NCBI RefSeq assembly: GCF_001482385.1
Contig: NZ_CP013611.1
Coordinates: 1,984,001 to 2,048,000, forward strand
Direction: 5' to 3'
Source: Pseudoalteromonas rubra
GTDB lineage: Bacteria; Pseudomonadota; Gammaproteobacteria; Enterobacterales; Alteromonadaceae
Length of the DNA: 64,000 nt
This document shows, one piece after another, positions 48,274 through 57,134 of the stretch (position 1 is its first letter; each line of letters starts with the position of its first letter). Below the pieces are notes generated by a model. It saw only the letters and a list, made by a program, of their open reading frames with translations, was not told the origin of the DNA and ran no database searches. A program made the position numbers and the translations under genes.

Positions 48274-48330
48274 TTGAGCTTCCAGTCTGAGACTTAAGGT
48301 ACCTTAAGTCTCAGACTGGAAGAAGCTCAA
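48274..48330. repeat. 57-bp near-perfect palindrome without a loop
   Basis: TTGAGCTTCCAGTCTGAGAC... reads back on the other strand around a central GGTACC. The two arms are identical except for three extra bases (AAG) in the right arm near its outer end; the inner 22 bp of each arm pair exactly. It lies 47 bp after the RstB-like gene. No T-run follows. Confidence 0.9.
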
Positions 48331-48576
48331 CCCAAACGCATGCACTCAATTGAAAAACAAGCCCCCACATTTATATACACTCTATTAATCATTTTTTGAT
48401 ACACTTCACAAATGAGTTTAATCGCTTGTTTGGGCACCACGTGCGGCATCAAAAGATCCAAATTAAAAACAAACGTCCTCATGAACAATACGCTTATACC
48501 GCTCAAACTCTCGATATGGATATATCACTAAATAGATAACTAGCATGCCCTCTACATAACTAAGGATAAAAATAAA

Positions 48577-49029
48577 ATGACAAAAATAATCCATTTGGCA
48601 CTGGGACTCATAACCCTGAGCTTTATCAACGTTGCACATGCCAAGCTCAGTGTAGGTGCAGGATACCCTTATGGTGGCTTGACTGGCATTCAGTACACCA
48701 GTGCAATCAATGACGATCATCTCGTGTCGATTTCCGCTGGCTTAATTGGCGCAGCCATGAGCTATGAGTACATCCTGGACAAGGATAATAAACATACGCT
48801 GGGCGTCATTGCCGGCAGTGAGGCTTTAACAAGTGAAAAAGGGTTTGTGGCACTTAATTACCACTACTATTCGCAAGGTGCGCTTCAGGAGGGCTGGACA
48901 TTTGGAGCCAGTGTTGGGATCCGCCGCACCGATGAGCGGGAGTACCGTACGGACATACTCGATATCTTTGGCACCGAAAAAGTAGAGTCCAAAGCATTAA
49001 TTGGCCTGCACTTAGGTTACCGCTTTTAA
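48577..49029 (+). CDS. Small outer-membrane beta-barrel-like protein, unknown function
   Basis: 150 residues: signal peptide (1-22, cleaved after AHA), then alternating hydrophobic beta strands (KLSVGAGYPYGGLTGIQYTS, WTFGASVGIRR) and a C-terminal strand ending GLHLGYRF. The terminal Phe and strand pattern suggest outer-membrane insertion by BAM. AAGGAT lies about 10 bp before ATG 48577. I do not recognise the family. Confidence 0.72.
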   Translation: MTKIIHLALGLITLSFINVAHAKLSVGAGYPYGGLTGIQYTSAINDDHLVSISAGLIGAAMSYEYILDKDNKHTLGVIAGSEALTSEKGFVALNYHYYSQGALQEGWTFGASVGIRRTDEREYRTDILDIFGTEKVESKALIGLHLGYRF

Positions 49030-49488
49030 TTTTTCGGACTTGTGGACCCCGGCTCCCCAGGGTTCACTCACCATTTCAACTCACTAAAAAGAACTTGTCT
49101 CTTTTTTTCAATGACTTTTTTGCATTATTTATTTTTATTTAAAATAAATAGTTACAAAAAATTAAATGAAAACATAGCTGCTTTTCGTAAACACGCCTGT
49201 CTGGCTCACCATTTTTTATTTCCCCATCACCGATTGAAGTAAAAATATTCACTAATTTATCAGTAAATAGCTGACTTTCTTCTACATAGATTGAGCAAGT
49301 GACGGCACGTTTGCACTCATCAGATGCAACCATATTTTATTTATAAAACCATGCGTACGCACAAACACATCATTTAACAAAAAGAAACAATGAAGAAACC
49401 ACGAAAACCAAAGCATTGATCTTACGGTAACAAATAATTACATTACCTATTCCTAATACAGGACTATTAGAAAAAACAGGAAATACAC
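49030..49488. other. 459-bp AT-rich stretch without a gene
   Basis: No coding sequence seen. A hairpin GTGGACCC/GGGTTCAC at 49042-49067 may end the upstream gene. The remainder is AT-rich and probably contains the promoter of the esterase gene. Confidence 0.6.
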
Positions 49489-50913
49489 ATGAAAATAAAA
49501 ACAATCACGATGGCACTCCTAGCCATCTCTGCAAGCTCTGCACTCGCTCAAAGCCAGGAAGTGGATGAATATGGTCTGACAATTGATTCATCACATACCA
49601 TTTCCATGTTCAGCAAAGAAACTCAAAACGCCTCGACAGAACGTCTGACTACGCCGTTTAAATCTCTTTCTGCCCAGCGTATGTCGACTACCAGCAGCAC
49701 AAACAGCACTTGGTATATCAACTCAACTGAGATGAACCGAGTTTGTGAATGGTGGGATGGAGAGCTTCCCCTTGGTATCGAACCAGAGCCCAATGAAGGT
49801 GCTTTGCTTGAGTCAGACACTCAGGAATTTGCGATTACACCACAGCGTACTTGCCGTCTTTGGACTGAATATCCAAGATACTCCTATGGCTATGCCGATG
49901 TATATATGGGTAATGACAACCGGCTCAATAAACCTGTTGTTGTTGTTCAGCCATATCACGTAGATATTTCGGGCTCTAGCTACACTAAGCAGGCTTTTTA
50001 CAATGATGTAAACAGCGGTGGTCTGATGAGCAGCCTGAGAAGCGCAGGCTACGATGTCATTCTTTACCGTTACAGATATCAGGACAAAGGTATCGAATAT
50101 AACGCCGATGGTGTTAAACGTTTGCTAGAAGTCATCAATAGTAAATCAGGTGTGTCTTCGACTTCTTTTGTTGGCTTGTCTATGGGCGGCGTTGTAACGC
50201 GCTTTGCATTACGTGAAATTGAAAAAACCGGTTCGCTCAATAATGTTGCGTCATTTATTTCCTTCGATGCACCACACCTGGGCGCTAACTTCCCACGCTC
50301 AATCCTGGACAATACCAATCGTCTACTTGATAAAGTCGATTCAAGTCTTTGTGGTTTAAGCGGTGACTGTCGTGAGGCACGTCGTCAGTTGGAAGCTATT
50401 ACCGCTAAACTGAACACAAAAACCTTTAAAGAACTGATCATGGACACCCCTTCAGGTTCATCAGATCGCAGTGCTTTACTGTCAAAACTAGCCAGTTTAG
50501 GTCACGTACAAACAGTACCAACTCTGGCTATCACCAACGGAGCACAGAGCCGTACTCAGGGTGCACCTACTGCTATCATGACGTCACACTTTAAATTGCA
50601 CCGTAAATGGTACAATGGCGGAAGCAAGTACTTTAAAGTCTACACCAAACCAAGTGTTGATAACGTTGCAGGTGGCTACGCCGACTTCTATCAGGTATTT
50701 TCTGACCTGATCGCTAACCAGTCACATCCAATCACACCTTATGTAACGATAGGCCAGAAGCATTCATTTGTATCAACTCGCTCAGCGTTGGCAGGCAGTG
50801 CAAATTACTGGGATGACGTCGCTGCTTATCCAAGTAACAACGAAGCACACATGACATTGACCTATACAAAAGCCAGAAAGATCCGTGAATGGCTAGATAG
50901 ATATCAAAACTAA
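49489..50913 (+). CDS. Secreted alpha/beta-hydrolase (lipase-like)
   Basis: 474 residues: signal peptide (1-20), a unique N-terminal part (about 21-145), and an alpha/beta-hydrolase core from PVVVVQPYHVD with nucleophile S231 in GLSMGGVV. An Asp in ISFDAPHLGANFP and a late His (EAHMT or QKHSF) are candidates for the triad. Sequence around the nucleophile is like lipases and PGAP1-type enzymes. Substrate is unknown. Codon use is somewhat more AT-rich than in the conserved operons. Confidence 0.85.
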   Translation: MKIKTITMALLAISASSALAQSQEVDEYGLTIDSSHTISMFSKETQNASTERLTTPFKSLSAQRMSTTSSTNSTWYINSTEMNRVCEWWDGELPLGIEPEPNEGALLESDTQEFAITPQRTCRLWTEYPRYSYGYADVYMGNDNRLNKPVVVVQPYHVDISGSSYTKQAFYNDVNSGGLMSSLRSAGYDVILYRYRYQDKGIEYNADGVKRLLEVINSKSGVSSTSFVGLSMGGVVTRFALREIEKTGSLNNVASFISFDAPHLGANFPRSILDNTNRLLDKVDSSLCGLSGDCREARRQLEAITAKLNTKTFKELIMDTPSGSSDRSALLSKLASLGHVQTVPTLAITNGAQSRTQGAPTAIMTSHFKLHRKWYNGGSKYFKVYTKPSVDNVAGGYADFYQVFSDLIANQSHPITPYVTIGQKHSFVSTRSALAGSANYWDDVAAYPSNNEAHMTLTYTKARKIREWLDRYQN

Positions 50914-50930
50914 TTAGCACTCAGTGCTAA
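50914..50930. repeat. Short palindrome directly after the lipase stop
   Basis: TTAGCAC-TCA-GTGCTAA, a perfect 7-bp dyad that starts at the first base after the stop codon, just upstream of the larger hairpin. Confidence 0.6.
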
Positions 50931-50936
50931 TAATAA

Positions 50937-50965
50937 GTTGCAAGTCAGGTATTCTGGCTTGCAAC
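50937..50965 (+). terminator. Probable terminator of the lipase gene
   Basis: GTTGCAAG...CTTGCAAC with inner CAG/CTG pairing, followed by TCTTATAG. The T-run is weak. Bases 50966-51318 beyond it hold no gene. Confidence 0.6.
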
Positions 50966-51318
50966 TCTTATAGTTTACCTGCAACGACTGACATTCAATA
51001 TTGAACGTATCGCATATTTAACTTTGGTGTTCATTCCCAATCAAATTATCTCTTCTGCTAATGCTTCACGGGCGAGCCAGAAACGCCACCGACTTTAGCC
51101 GAGAGAGGCTTCCCCGACAAAGACAGTGTGTTGTAACTCGCGCCAATTAATTACTAAATAGCAACAGATAACAACCCACCTATTTATCGTCCACCCCGGT
51201 CGGGGAGGCGTCTACACTCCGCGCTACTGCTAAGATAACACCGTTGCTGCCGAACTAAACCAAAATCAAAATCGGCTGCGAATATTACTTAAAGAGCAAT
51301 AAGCGGGAGGAATACAAC

Positions 51319-51738
51319 ATGAAATCACTCAAAGCGATCAGCATTGCACTTGCTAGTATATTGGCCTACTCAGCACCCGCCAGCGCCTACTGGACACAAA
51401 TTTTGGTCTGCCCCAAAAAGAAGGTCACCGTAAACCATGTCGCCTACCACTGTACCTACAACGGCACATTGTTCAGCGCTGCTAATAATGGGGACAACAC
51501 GCACGTTACCATCGGACGATACGTCTATGGCAAAAGCTGTGACGGCCAAATATTCGAGGGCAACTATTATCATAACGGGACGATATACACCGGATACTTA
51601 TCGCTTGTCGGCATCACCGACGCCAGCTATACCGAAGTAAAATGGGTCGACGACCCGGCTAGCTGTTATCTCAAAGATGTCTGGGTCGATGACATGGATA
51701 AAGAGTGTATCCGCAATAACAATTGCCCGGGTGACTGA
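51319..51738 (+). CDS. Small secreted six-cysteine protein, unknown function
   Basis: 139 residues with a strong ribosome site (GGGAGG) before ATG 51319. A signal peptide (1-23, cleaved after ASA) is followed by a mature part with six cysteines, enough for three disulfides, and many Tyr, Thr and Gly residues. No family recognised; an exported binding protein or toxin-like role cannot be told apart. It stands alone between the lipase and the repeat copy 2. Confidence 0.75.
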   Translation: MKSLKAISIALASILAYSAPASAYWTQILVCPKKKVTVNHVAYHCTYNGTLFSAANNGDNTHVTIGRYVYGKSCDGQIFEGNYYHNGTIYTGYLSLVGITDASYTEVKWVDDPASCYLKDVWVDDMDKECIRNNNCPGD

Positions 51739-51902
51739 TGATTGAAACGGTCAGCGTTTGCACGCATCGTCAAGCGGCATAATCCTGTGACTTTCACCCT
51801 ATACGCCTACTCTGGGTGTGAATACTTGGCCTGACTTGAGCTCAGCCATCATGCTGCGACACGATGAATCAGAGGGTACTTTGCCCAGCACGGTGTCTTC
51901 TT

Positions 51903-52064
51903 ATACCAATTTGCTTAATTAAGTGTTCTATTTTGAGGCGAGAAAAGAGGGTCGATAACAAAGCGAAAAATTTGCTATTTAGTTGCTCTAAATAGGAAAT
52001 TTTTAACGCCGTTCGCGTCATATTTACTCCTTCAAATTGAACAAGTATTAAGTGAAATTGGTAT
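51903..52064. repeat. MITE-like intergenic repeat, copy 2
   Basis: A 162-bp copy of the element at 14905-15067, same orientation, same ATACCAATTT/AAATTGGTAT ends and mostly the same interior (for example CTTAATTAAGTGTTCTATTT in both). No coding capacity. Confidence 0.85.
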
Positions 52065-52128
52065 TAACACCATGCAGTACCTGAGATTATGACCCCATGC
52101 CATGGTTGCCTGCCATGGCCTTCAAGCC

Positions 52129-52152
52129 AAAGCCAGCTGGCCTGGCTTTTTT
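52129..52152. terminator. Hairpin terminator beside the NtrB-like gene
   Basis: AAAGCCAG-CTGGC-CTGGCTTT followed by TTT on the plus strand, 4 bp from the convergent kinase stop; it could serve both directions, with the better T-run on the plus strand. Confidence 0.6.
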
Positions 52153-52155
52153 CCT

Positions 52156-53487
52156 TTAGCCAAACACACAGCGAAAACAGGCCCCTTGTGGTTTTTGCAA
52201 ATAGATAAGGTCGCCGCCATGACTAACCATGATCTGTCGCGACAGACTCAGGCCAATGCCCGATCCCTGCTGTTTAGTGGTGAAGAAAGGTACAAACATC
52301 ATATCAACGACATGTGCTTCAACGCCCGGCCCATTATCACAGATCTCCACATACACCTGTTGTGCCTCATTTTGTGCCAGCGTCAAATGAATTACCGGAT
52401 TGTCGATTTGCTGCGTGCCCTCTTGCTGCGCCTGCTCAATGGCCTGAACCGCATTGGTGAACAGGTTTATCAACACCTGTTCGATCTGTCCGGGATCCAG
52501 CATCACCAGCAGCTTGGTTGACACGCTCAGCTCACACTGTATCCCTGCCGCACTGAGCTGGTTTTTGTGTAAGGCCACTAACCGCTCCAACAAAGGCGCC
52601 AAAGAGGTGGGAGTCAGACTCGGGCGCGGCAAACTGCTGATCGTCCTGAAGCGGGCAATAAACGCCCCCAGATGCTCAGTGCGCGCAGCAAGTGTATTCA
52701 ATGCCAGGATTAAATCGTCTTTATCGTCTTCATCATCAAAACACAGTGCATCGGGCAACAGCCCCCGACAAGACTGGGCGATCGACGACAAAGGTGTGAT
52801 GGAGTTCGCCACTTCATGGGTCAACACCTGGGTCAGACGCTTATAGGCCTGTTGTTCTTTGCTATTCAGGGCAGTATGAATAGAGGTCAGGGTGATCACC
52901 TTGCGGATCTGGCCCTGAATTTGTGCAACGCTGACCTGAACCGACAAAGTATCCTGCTGCTCACCACGTAGCCAGGGGGCACTGGTTTTTAACTGCGTAT
53001 CACAACTTTGAATTAACTCACCAATGTCAGCCAGCTCAGCCACACTGTTGACCGACCTCCCCAGCAGACGTGCCACCGCCGGATTGGACTCAATCACCTG
53101 GCCTTCGCTGTCACACACCAGCACTGCCAGCTCAATGTGCAGTAACAAAGCCTGAAAAAACTGTGCCTGTTGCTCAGCTTTGAACCGCGCAGCCTGCAAA
53201 GTATGACGGATCTCGTCATACTCGTGGTGCAGCGGATGACTGGGACTGAGTCGCAAAGAACTATCGCCATTCACCAGCGCCCGGATCACCGCCGTGCTTT
53301 GTCTTTGCTGCCGGGCAAACAAGGTGAATATCGCGCCACAGCATACGACGATAAGTAGCAAGACGAGTAACCAAGTAGCACTGAGCCCACTGTGAAGATA
53401 CTGTCCGGTTGCAGCGCTGACCAGCACACACAAAAGGCCCAGTTGCAATCCAAGTAACCAGCGGGGGTGACGTTTCAGATAGGACAT
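52156..53487 (-). CDS. NtrB-type sensor histidine kinase
   Basis: 443 residues: two N-terminal helices (about 10-28 and 35-56) with almost no periplasmic loop, HAMP-like linker, PAS domain (about 110-205), H224 in VLTHEVANSITPL (the N-type HExxN motif of NtrB-like kinases), and a HATPase with NLFTNAVQAIEQA, CDNGPGVEA and GSGIGLSLSRQ. The short loop suggests sensing in or at the membrane. It follows its sigma-54 regulator by 9 bp. Confidence 0.92.
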   Translation of the reverse strand: MSYLKRHPRWLLGLQLGLLCVLVSAATGQYLHSGLSATWLLVLLLIVVCCGAIFTLFARQQRQSTAVIRALVNGDSSLRLSPSHPLHHEYDEIRHTLQAARFKAEQQAQFFQALLLHIELAVLVCDSEGQVIESNPAVARLLGRSVNSVAELADIGELIQSCDTQLKTSAPWLRGEQQDTLSVQVSVAQIQGQIRKVITLTSIHTALNSKEQQAYKRLTQVLTHEVANSITPLSSIAQSCRGLLPDALCFDDEDDKDDLILALNTLAARTEHLGAFIARFRTISSLPRPSLTPTSLAPLLERLVALHKNQLSAAGIQCELSVSTKLLVMLDPGQIEQVLINLFTNAVQAIEQAQQEGTQQIDNPVIHLTLAQNEAQQVYVEICDNGPGVEAHVVDMMFVPFFTTKQQGSGIGLSLSRQIMVSHGGDLIYLQKPQGACFRCVFG

Positions 53488-53496
53488 AGTTACTCC

Positions 53497-54897
53497 CTAA
53501 AGCCCATATTTTTCCAGTCGCCGGTACATGGCACCGCGCGTCAACCCCAGCGCTTTGGCAGCATGACTCACATTTCCCTGATAATGCTTAAGTGCTGCAC
53601 GGATGGCCCGCTGCTCCAGTACTTCCAGATCGAACGTATCATAGCTACCACTACTGCCTTGTGTTGCCTCCACCAAGGGCGCTGTCACGCCAATCACAGA
53701 CGTCACATCCAGCGTATCGCCATCCGATAAAATCACGGCCCGCTCAATCGCATGGGCCAGCTCGCGAACGTTACCGGGCCAGCCATATCCGCATAGCGAA
53801 GTCATATCTTGCTCGCTGATCTGCAATGCGCGTTTGTACCTGTGTGCAAAGTGCGCCAGATAATAATTCACCAGCAAAGGAATATCCTCGCTGCGCTCCC
53901 TCAGCGGAGGCAGACGGATTTCGACCGTATTGATACGGTACAACAGATCCTGCCTGAAGCGTCCTTCATTGACCGCTTGTTGCAGATTGTCATTAGTCGC
54001 GCAGATCAGGCGGATATCCACATCAAGCGGTTTGGTGCCCCCCACTGGGGTGATGCAACGATTCTGTAGCGCCGCCAGCAAGGTGGCCTGATGGTTTAAG
54101 GGCAAATTTCCCAGCTCATCAAGGAACAACGACCCGCCACTGGCCAGCTCAAACCGGCCTATTTTATCGGTTTTGGCATCGGTAAAAGCACCTTTTTTGT
54201 GGCCAAACAATTCGCTTTCAAACAGCCCATCAGAAATGGCGCCCATATCCAGGCTGATCATGGGTTGTGCAGCACGCAGACTGGCGCGGTGAATGGCGTG
54301 AGCGGCCAGCTCTTTGCCTGTACCGCTTTCACCGGTGATCAAAATATTGGCATCAGACTGAGCCGCTTTGTCTATGGTCGCAAACACCTGTTGCATGGCT
54401 GCACTTTGGCCCAAAAAGTCAAAGGCCGGACCCGTTGATGACTCACTGAGCGCCTGATTCAGTCCTTGTGTCTGGCGGGTCAGCTTACCCAACTGCTGCT
54501 TGTCTTTGGCGTGAGCAAACGCCGCCGCAACCGCCCCCAGTAACTGCTCGTTTTGCCAGGGCTTCGCAATAAAATCTGCCGCGCCGGCCTTGATGGCATC
54601 CACCGCCAGCTGAATGTCACCATAGGCGGTCATCAGCAATACCACGATGCTGGGGTCCTGCGTAATGATTTTCTTCAGCCAGTAAAAGCCTTCCTGACCA
54701 CTGATAGCATCACGATTAAAGTTCATATCCAGCAGGATCACTTCAATGTTGTGAGCTTTAACCAGCTGTTCTATATCAAACGGATTGTCGGTGGTTTTGA
54801 CCACCTGGTAGTGTTGTTTGAGCAGCAACCTCGCCGCGATCAGAATATCCGGATTATCGTCCACCACCAAAATGGCCCCGGGTTGTTTTGCGCTCAC
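53497..54897 (-). CDS. NtrC-family sigma-54 response regulator
   Basis: 466 residues: receiver (1-125) with D14, D57 (VILLDMNFN) and K in IAKPW, an AAA+ domain (about 160-390) with Walker A GESGTGKE, the sigma-54-contact loop GAFTDA (a variant of GAFTGA), Walker B GSLFLDELGN, and a Fis-type HTH (about 425-466, GNVSHAAKALGLTRGAMYRR). Divergent from exporter 2, whose promoter looks sigma-54 dependent, so control of that operon is likely. Confidence 0.94.
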   Translation of the reverse strand: MSAKQPGAILVVDDNPDILIAARLLLKQHYQVVKTTDNPFDIEQLVKAHNIEVILLDMNFNRDAISGQEGFYWLKKIITQDPSIVVLLMTAYGDIQLAVDAIKAGAADFIAKPWQNEQLLGAVAAAFAHAKDKQQLGKLTRQTQGLNQALSESSTGPAFDFLGQSAAMQQVFATIDKAAQSDANILITGESGTGKELAAHAIHRASLRAAQPMISLDMGAISDGLFESELFGHKKGAFTDAKTDKIGRFELASGGSLFLDELGNLPLNHQATLLAALQNRCITPVGGTKPLDVDIRLICATNDNLQQAVNEGRFRQDLLYRINTVEIRLPPLRERSEDIPLLVNYYLAHFAHRYKRALQISEQDMTSLCGYGWPGNVRELAHAIERAVILSDGDTLDVTSVIGVTAPLVEATQGSSGSYDTFDLEVLEQRAIRAALKHYQGNVSHAAKALGLTRGAMYRRLEKYGL

Positions 54898-54953
54898 GAT
54901 CTGTCCCTAATTTATTTTATTTGGCTTATTAGCTTAGCGTATTGCACGAGGAT

Positions 54954-55082
54954 GTGTCCATTTATGGGCACTTGCGTGATGCCGACTGTTCTATTAGCGG
55001 ACACCTGTGCCAGAATAACAAGCCAAATAAATTGGTAGTCCTTTGTATTTATTATACTTTCAAGGTTGGCACGCGGTTTGAT
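54954..55082 (+). promoter_or_regulatory. Probable sigma-54 promoter and upstream activator site of exporter 2
   Basis: TGGCACG-CGGT-TTGAT at 55067-55082 fits the -24/-12 consensus TGGCACG-N4-TTGCW except in the last bases. About 100 bp upstream lies a dyad GTGTCCAT-TT-ATGGGCAC (54954-54971, 7 of 8 arm positions paired), with a further half-site GGACAC at 54999. This is the usual layout for an NtrC-type activator; the activator gene diverges from here. Confidence 0.55.
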
Positions 55083-55130
55083 TACTTTAGTTCATACACC
55101 CGAACCGCATCAGACAGCAGGAGTTGCACT

Positions 55131-56378
55131 ATGGATAAGAAGATAGAACGCTCAGCACTTAACAAGCACCTTAAGACGGGCGTCGCGGTTAGCTTAATAT
55201 TAGCAACCGCCCTTGCCTATGCCTTTACACAATCGAGCAGCACCGGACGCAGCCAAAATGTATCACTAAACAGCCTGACCATCAGTACCGTAACACAAGG
55301 CCAGTTTGTTGATGCCCTGAGTCTGCGTGGTCAGGTGGTGCCAAAAACCACCATTTACCTCGACACCGTCGCAGGCGGGCGGGTTGAAGAACGCCTGGTT
55401 GAACAAGGTGAGTATGTTGAACAAGGTCAGCCACTGGTGCGTCTGAGTAATACCAACCTGCAACTGGATGTCATGAGCCGTGAAGCGCAAGTCACCGAGC
55501 AGCTTAACTTTTTGCGTAACACCCAAATGAACATGGAAACCAGCCGCCTGAACCTGCGCCGCGATCTGCTGGAGATTGAACTGCAGATCAACCACCTGCA
55601 AAGGCGCTACACACAGTCGGCGCGACTGGCTAAAAAAGGCTTGCTGGCCCAGGACAAGCTGGATGAAATCAAAGATGATTTGGCCTACTACCAAGCCCGC
55701 AAGGAGCTGACTCTGGATCGCCAAAAACAGGAAAACACCATCCGTGAAGTCCAGGTTGCACAGCTCGAAGACAGCGCCGAGATGCTGCAAAAAAACCTGC
55801 AATTTGCCCGTCATAACCTCGATAACCTGCTGATCAAAGCACCAGTGTCTGGCTATCTGAGCGAGCTGGGCATTGAAATTGGCGAGTCCAAAGAGCGTGG
55901 CGCACGCCTGGGTCAAATAGACATACCGAATGAATACAAACTCACGGTCCGGCTGGATGAATTTTATCTGAACCAGGTGCACAGCGGCATGGCGGTACAA
56001 GTGTCACTGGGCAGCGAGCAAGTGACAGCACAGGTAAGTAAAATTGACAGCCGGGTCACCAATGCGCAATTTCAGGTAGAAGTGGCGCTGCCAGCCGGGC
56101 TGGATGGCATAAAACGCGGCCAGAACCTGGATGTGGCTCTGATGCTGGGCGACAGCAAAAATAATGCCCTGCTGGTCAAGCGAGGGGCTTTTTATACCAG
56201 CAGCGGAGGCAACTGGGTTTTCGTCGTAGCGGGCGATACCGCGATCCGTAAAAATATCGTGCTGGGCAAGAAAAATCGTGACTACTTTGAAGTAATAGAC
56301 GGACTGGCACCGGGCGAACAGGTGATCACCTCCAGCTACAGCCAGTTTGATAAAGCACAGACATTGCAACTGAACTAA
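55131..56378 (+). CDS. Periplasmic adaptor (HlyD/MacA family) of exporter 2
   Basis: 415 residues from ATG 55131, preceded by AGGAG; longer frames to 54942 lack a site. Helix at about 19-36, lipoyl half (GGRVEERLVEQGEYVEQGQPLVRLS), a long coiled coil (about 105-225), then barrel domains ending with the RND/MacA-like C-terminus. First gene of the adaptor-ATPase-permease operon. Confidence 0.93.
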   Translation: MDKKIERSALNKHLKTGVAVSLILATALAYAFTQSSSTGRSQNVSLNSLTISTVTQGQFVDALSLRGQVVPKTTIYLDTVAGGRVEERLVEQGEYVEQGQPLVRLSNTNLQLDVMSREAQVTEQLNFLRNTQMNMETSRLNLRRDLLEIELQINHLQRRYTQSARLAKKGLLAQDKLDEIKDDLAYYQARKELTLDRQKQENTIREVQVAQLEDSAEMLQKNLQFARHNLDNLLIKAPVSGYLSELGIEIGESKERGARLGQIDIPNEYKLTVRLDEFYLNQVHSGMAVQVSLGSEQVTAQVSKIDSRVTNAQFQVEVALPAGLDGIKRGQNLDVALMLGDSKNNALLVKRGAFYTSSGGNWVFVVAGDTAIRKNIVLGKKNRDYFEVIDGLAPGEQVITSSYSQFDKAQTLQLN

Positions 56379-56411
56379 AACCAGAATAACAACAGCCTGA
56401 AGGAATTGAAG

Positions 56412-57104
56412 ATGATTAAACTGACCAACCTAAGCCGGGTATTTCGTACCGAAGACGTAGAAACCATCGCGCTGAACGAGATTGACCTACAGGTTAATGA
56501 AGGCGAGTTTCTGGCCATTATGGGCCCCTCGGGCTGCGGTAAATCAACCTTGCTGTCTATTCTGGGCATGCTCGACTCGCCCACCTCAGGCGCGTTTGAA
56601 TTCGCCGGGACCGACATTGCCGGATACAGTGAAAAACGCCTGGCTGAACTGCGTAAAGCGTCCATCGGTTTCGTCTTTCAGAGCTTTAACCTGATTGATG
56701 AACTAACCGTATTCGAAAACGTTGAGCTGCCACTGCAATACCAAAACATCTCCAAAGCCGAACGTAAACAGCGGGTTGAAGCCATTTTAAAACGTGTGGC
56801 CATTGACCACCGTGCCGATCACCTGCCCCAGCAATTGTCAGGTGGTCAGCAGCAACGGGTGGCCGTTGCCCGAGCGCTCGTGATCAACCCTAAGCTGATC
56901 CTGGCGGATGAGCCAACCGGTAACCTGGATTCCAGAAATGGCGAAGAAGTCATGGCTATGCTGCGCGAACTCAACCGCGAAGGTACCACAGTGATTGTGG
57001 TTACCCACTCAGAAAAAGAAGGGGCCTATGCCGATCGCCTGGTGCGGCTGCTCGACGGCCAGGTCATGCTGGACAAAGCCAACAGCGTTTGGCCAGCCGC
57101 TTAA
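56412..57104 (+). CDS. ABC exporter ATPase, MacB/LolD type (exporter 2)
   Basis: About 230 residues. Walker [11 protein letters not shown]-loop [10 protein letters not shown], signature [14 protein letters not shown] and Walker [16 protein letters not shown] 56412 has AAGGA upstream; a TTG two codons earlier is less likely. It lies 33 bp after the adaptor and 30 bp before the permease. Confidence 0.94.
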   Translation: MIKLTNLSRVFRTEDVETIALNEIDLQVNEGEFLAIMGPSGCGKSTLLSILGMLDSPTSGAFEFAGTDIAGYSEKRLAELRKASIGFVFQSFNLIDELTVFENVELPLQYQNISKAERKQRVEAILKRVAIDHRADHLPQQLSGGQQQRVAVARALVINPKLILADEPTGNLDSRNGEEVMAMLRELNREGTTVIVVTHSEKEGAYADRLVRLLDGQVMLDKANSVWPAA

Positions 57105-57134
57105 CGCACCGGAATTAAAAAGGACGTATCTGTT

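Noticed and set aside
50914..50930. CIRCE-like heat-shock element
   Set aside because: TTAGCAC-TCA-GTGCTAA resembles CIRCE half-sites but lacks the 9-bp spacer and lies just after a stop codon, where a hairpin explains it better.
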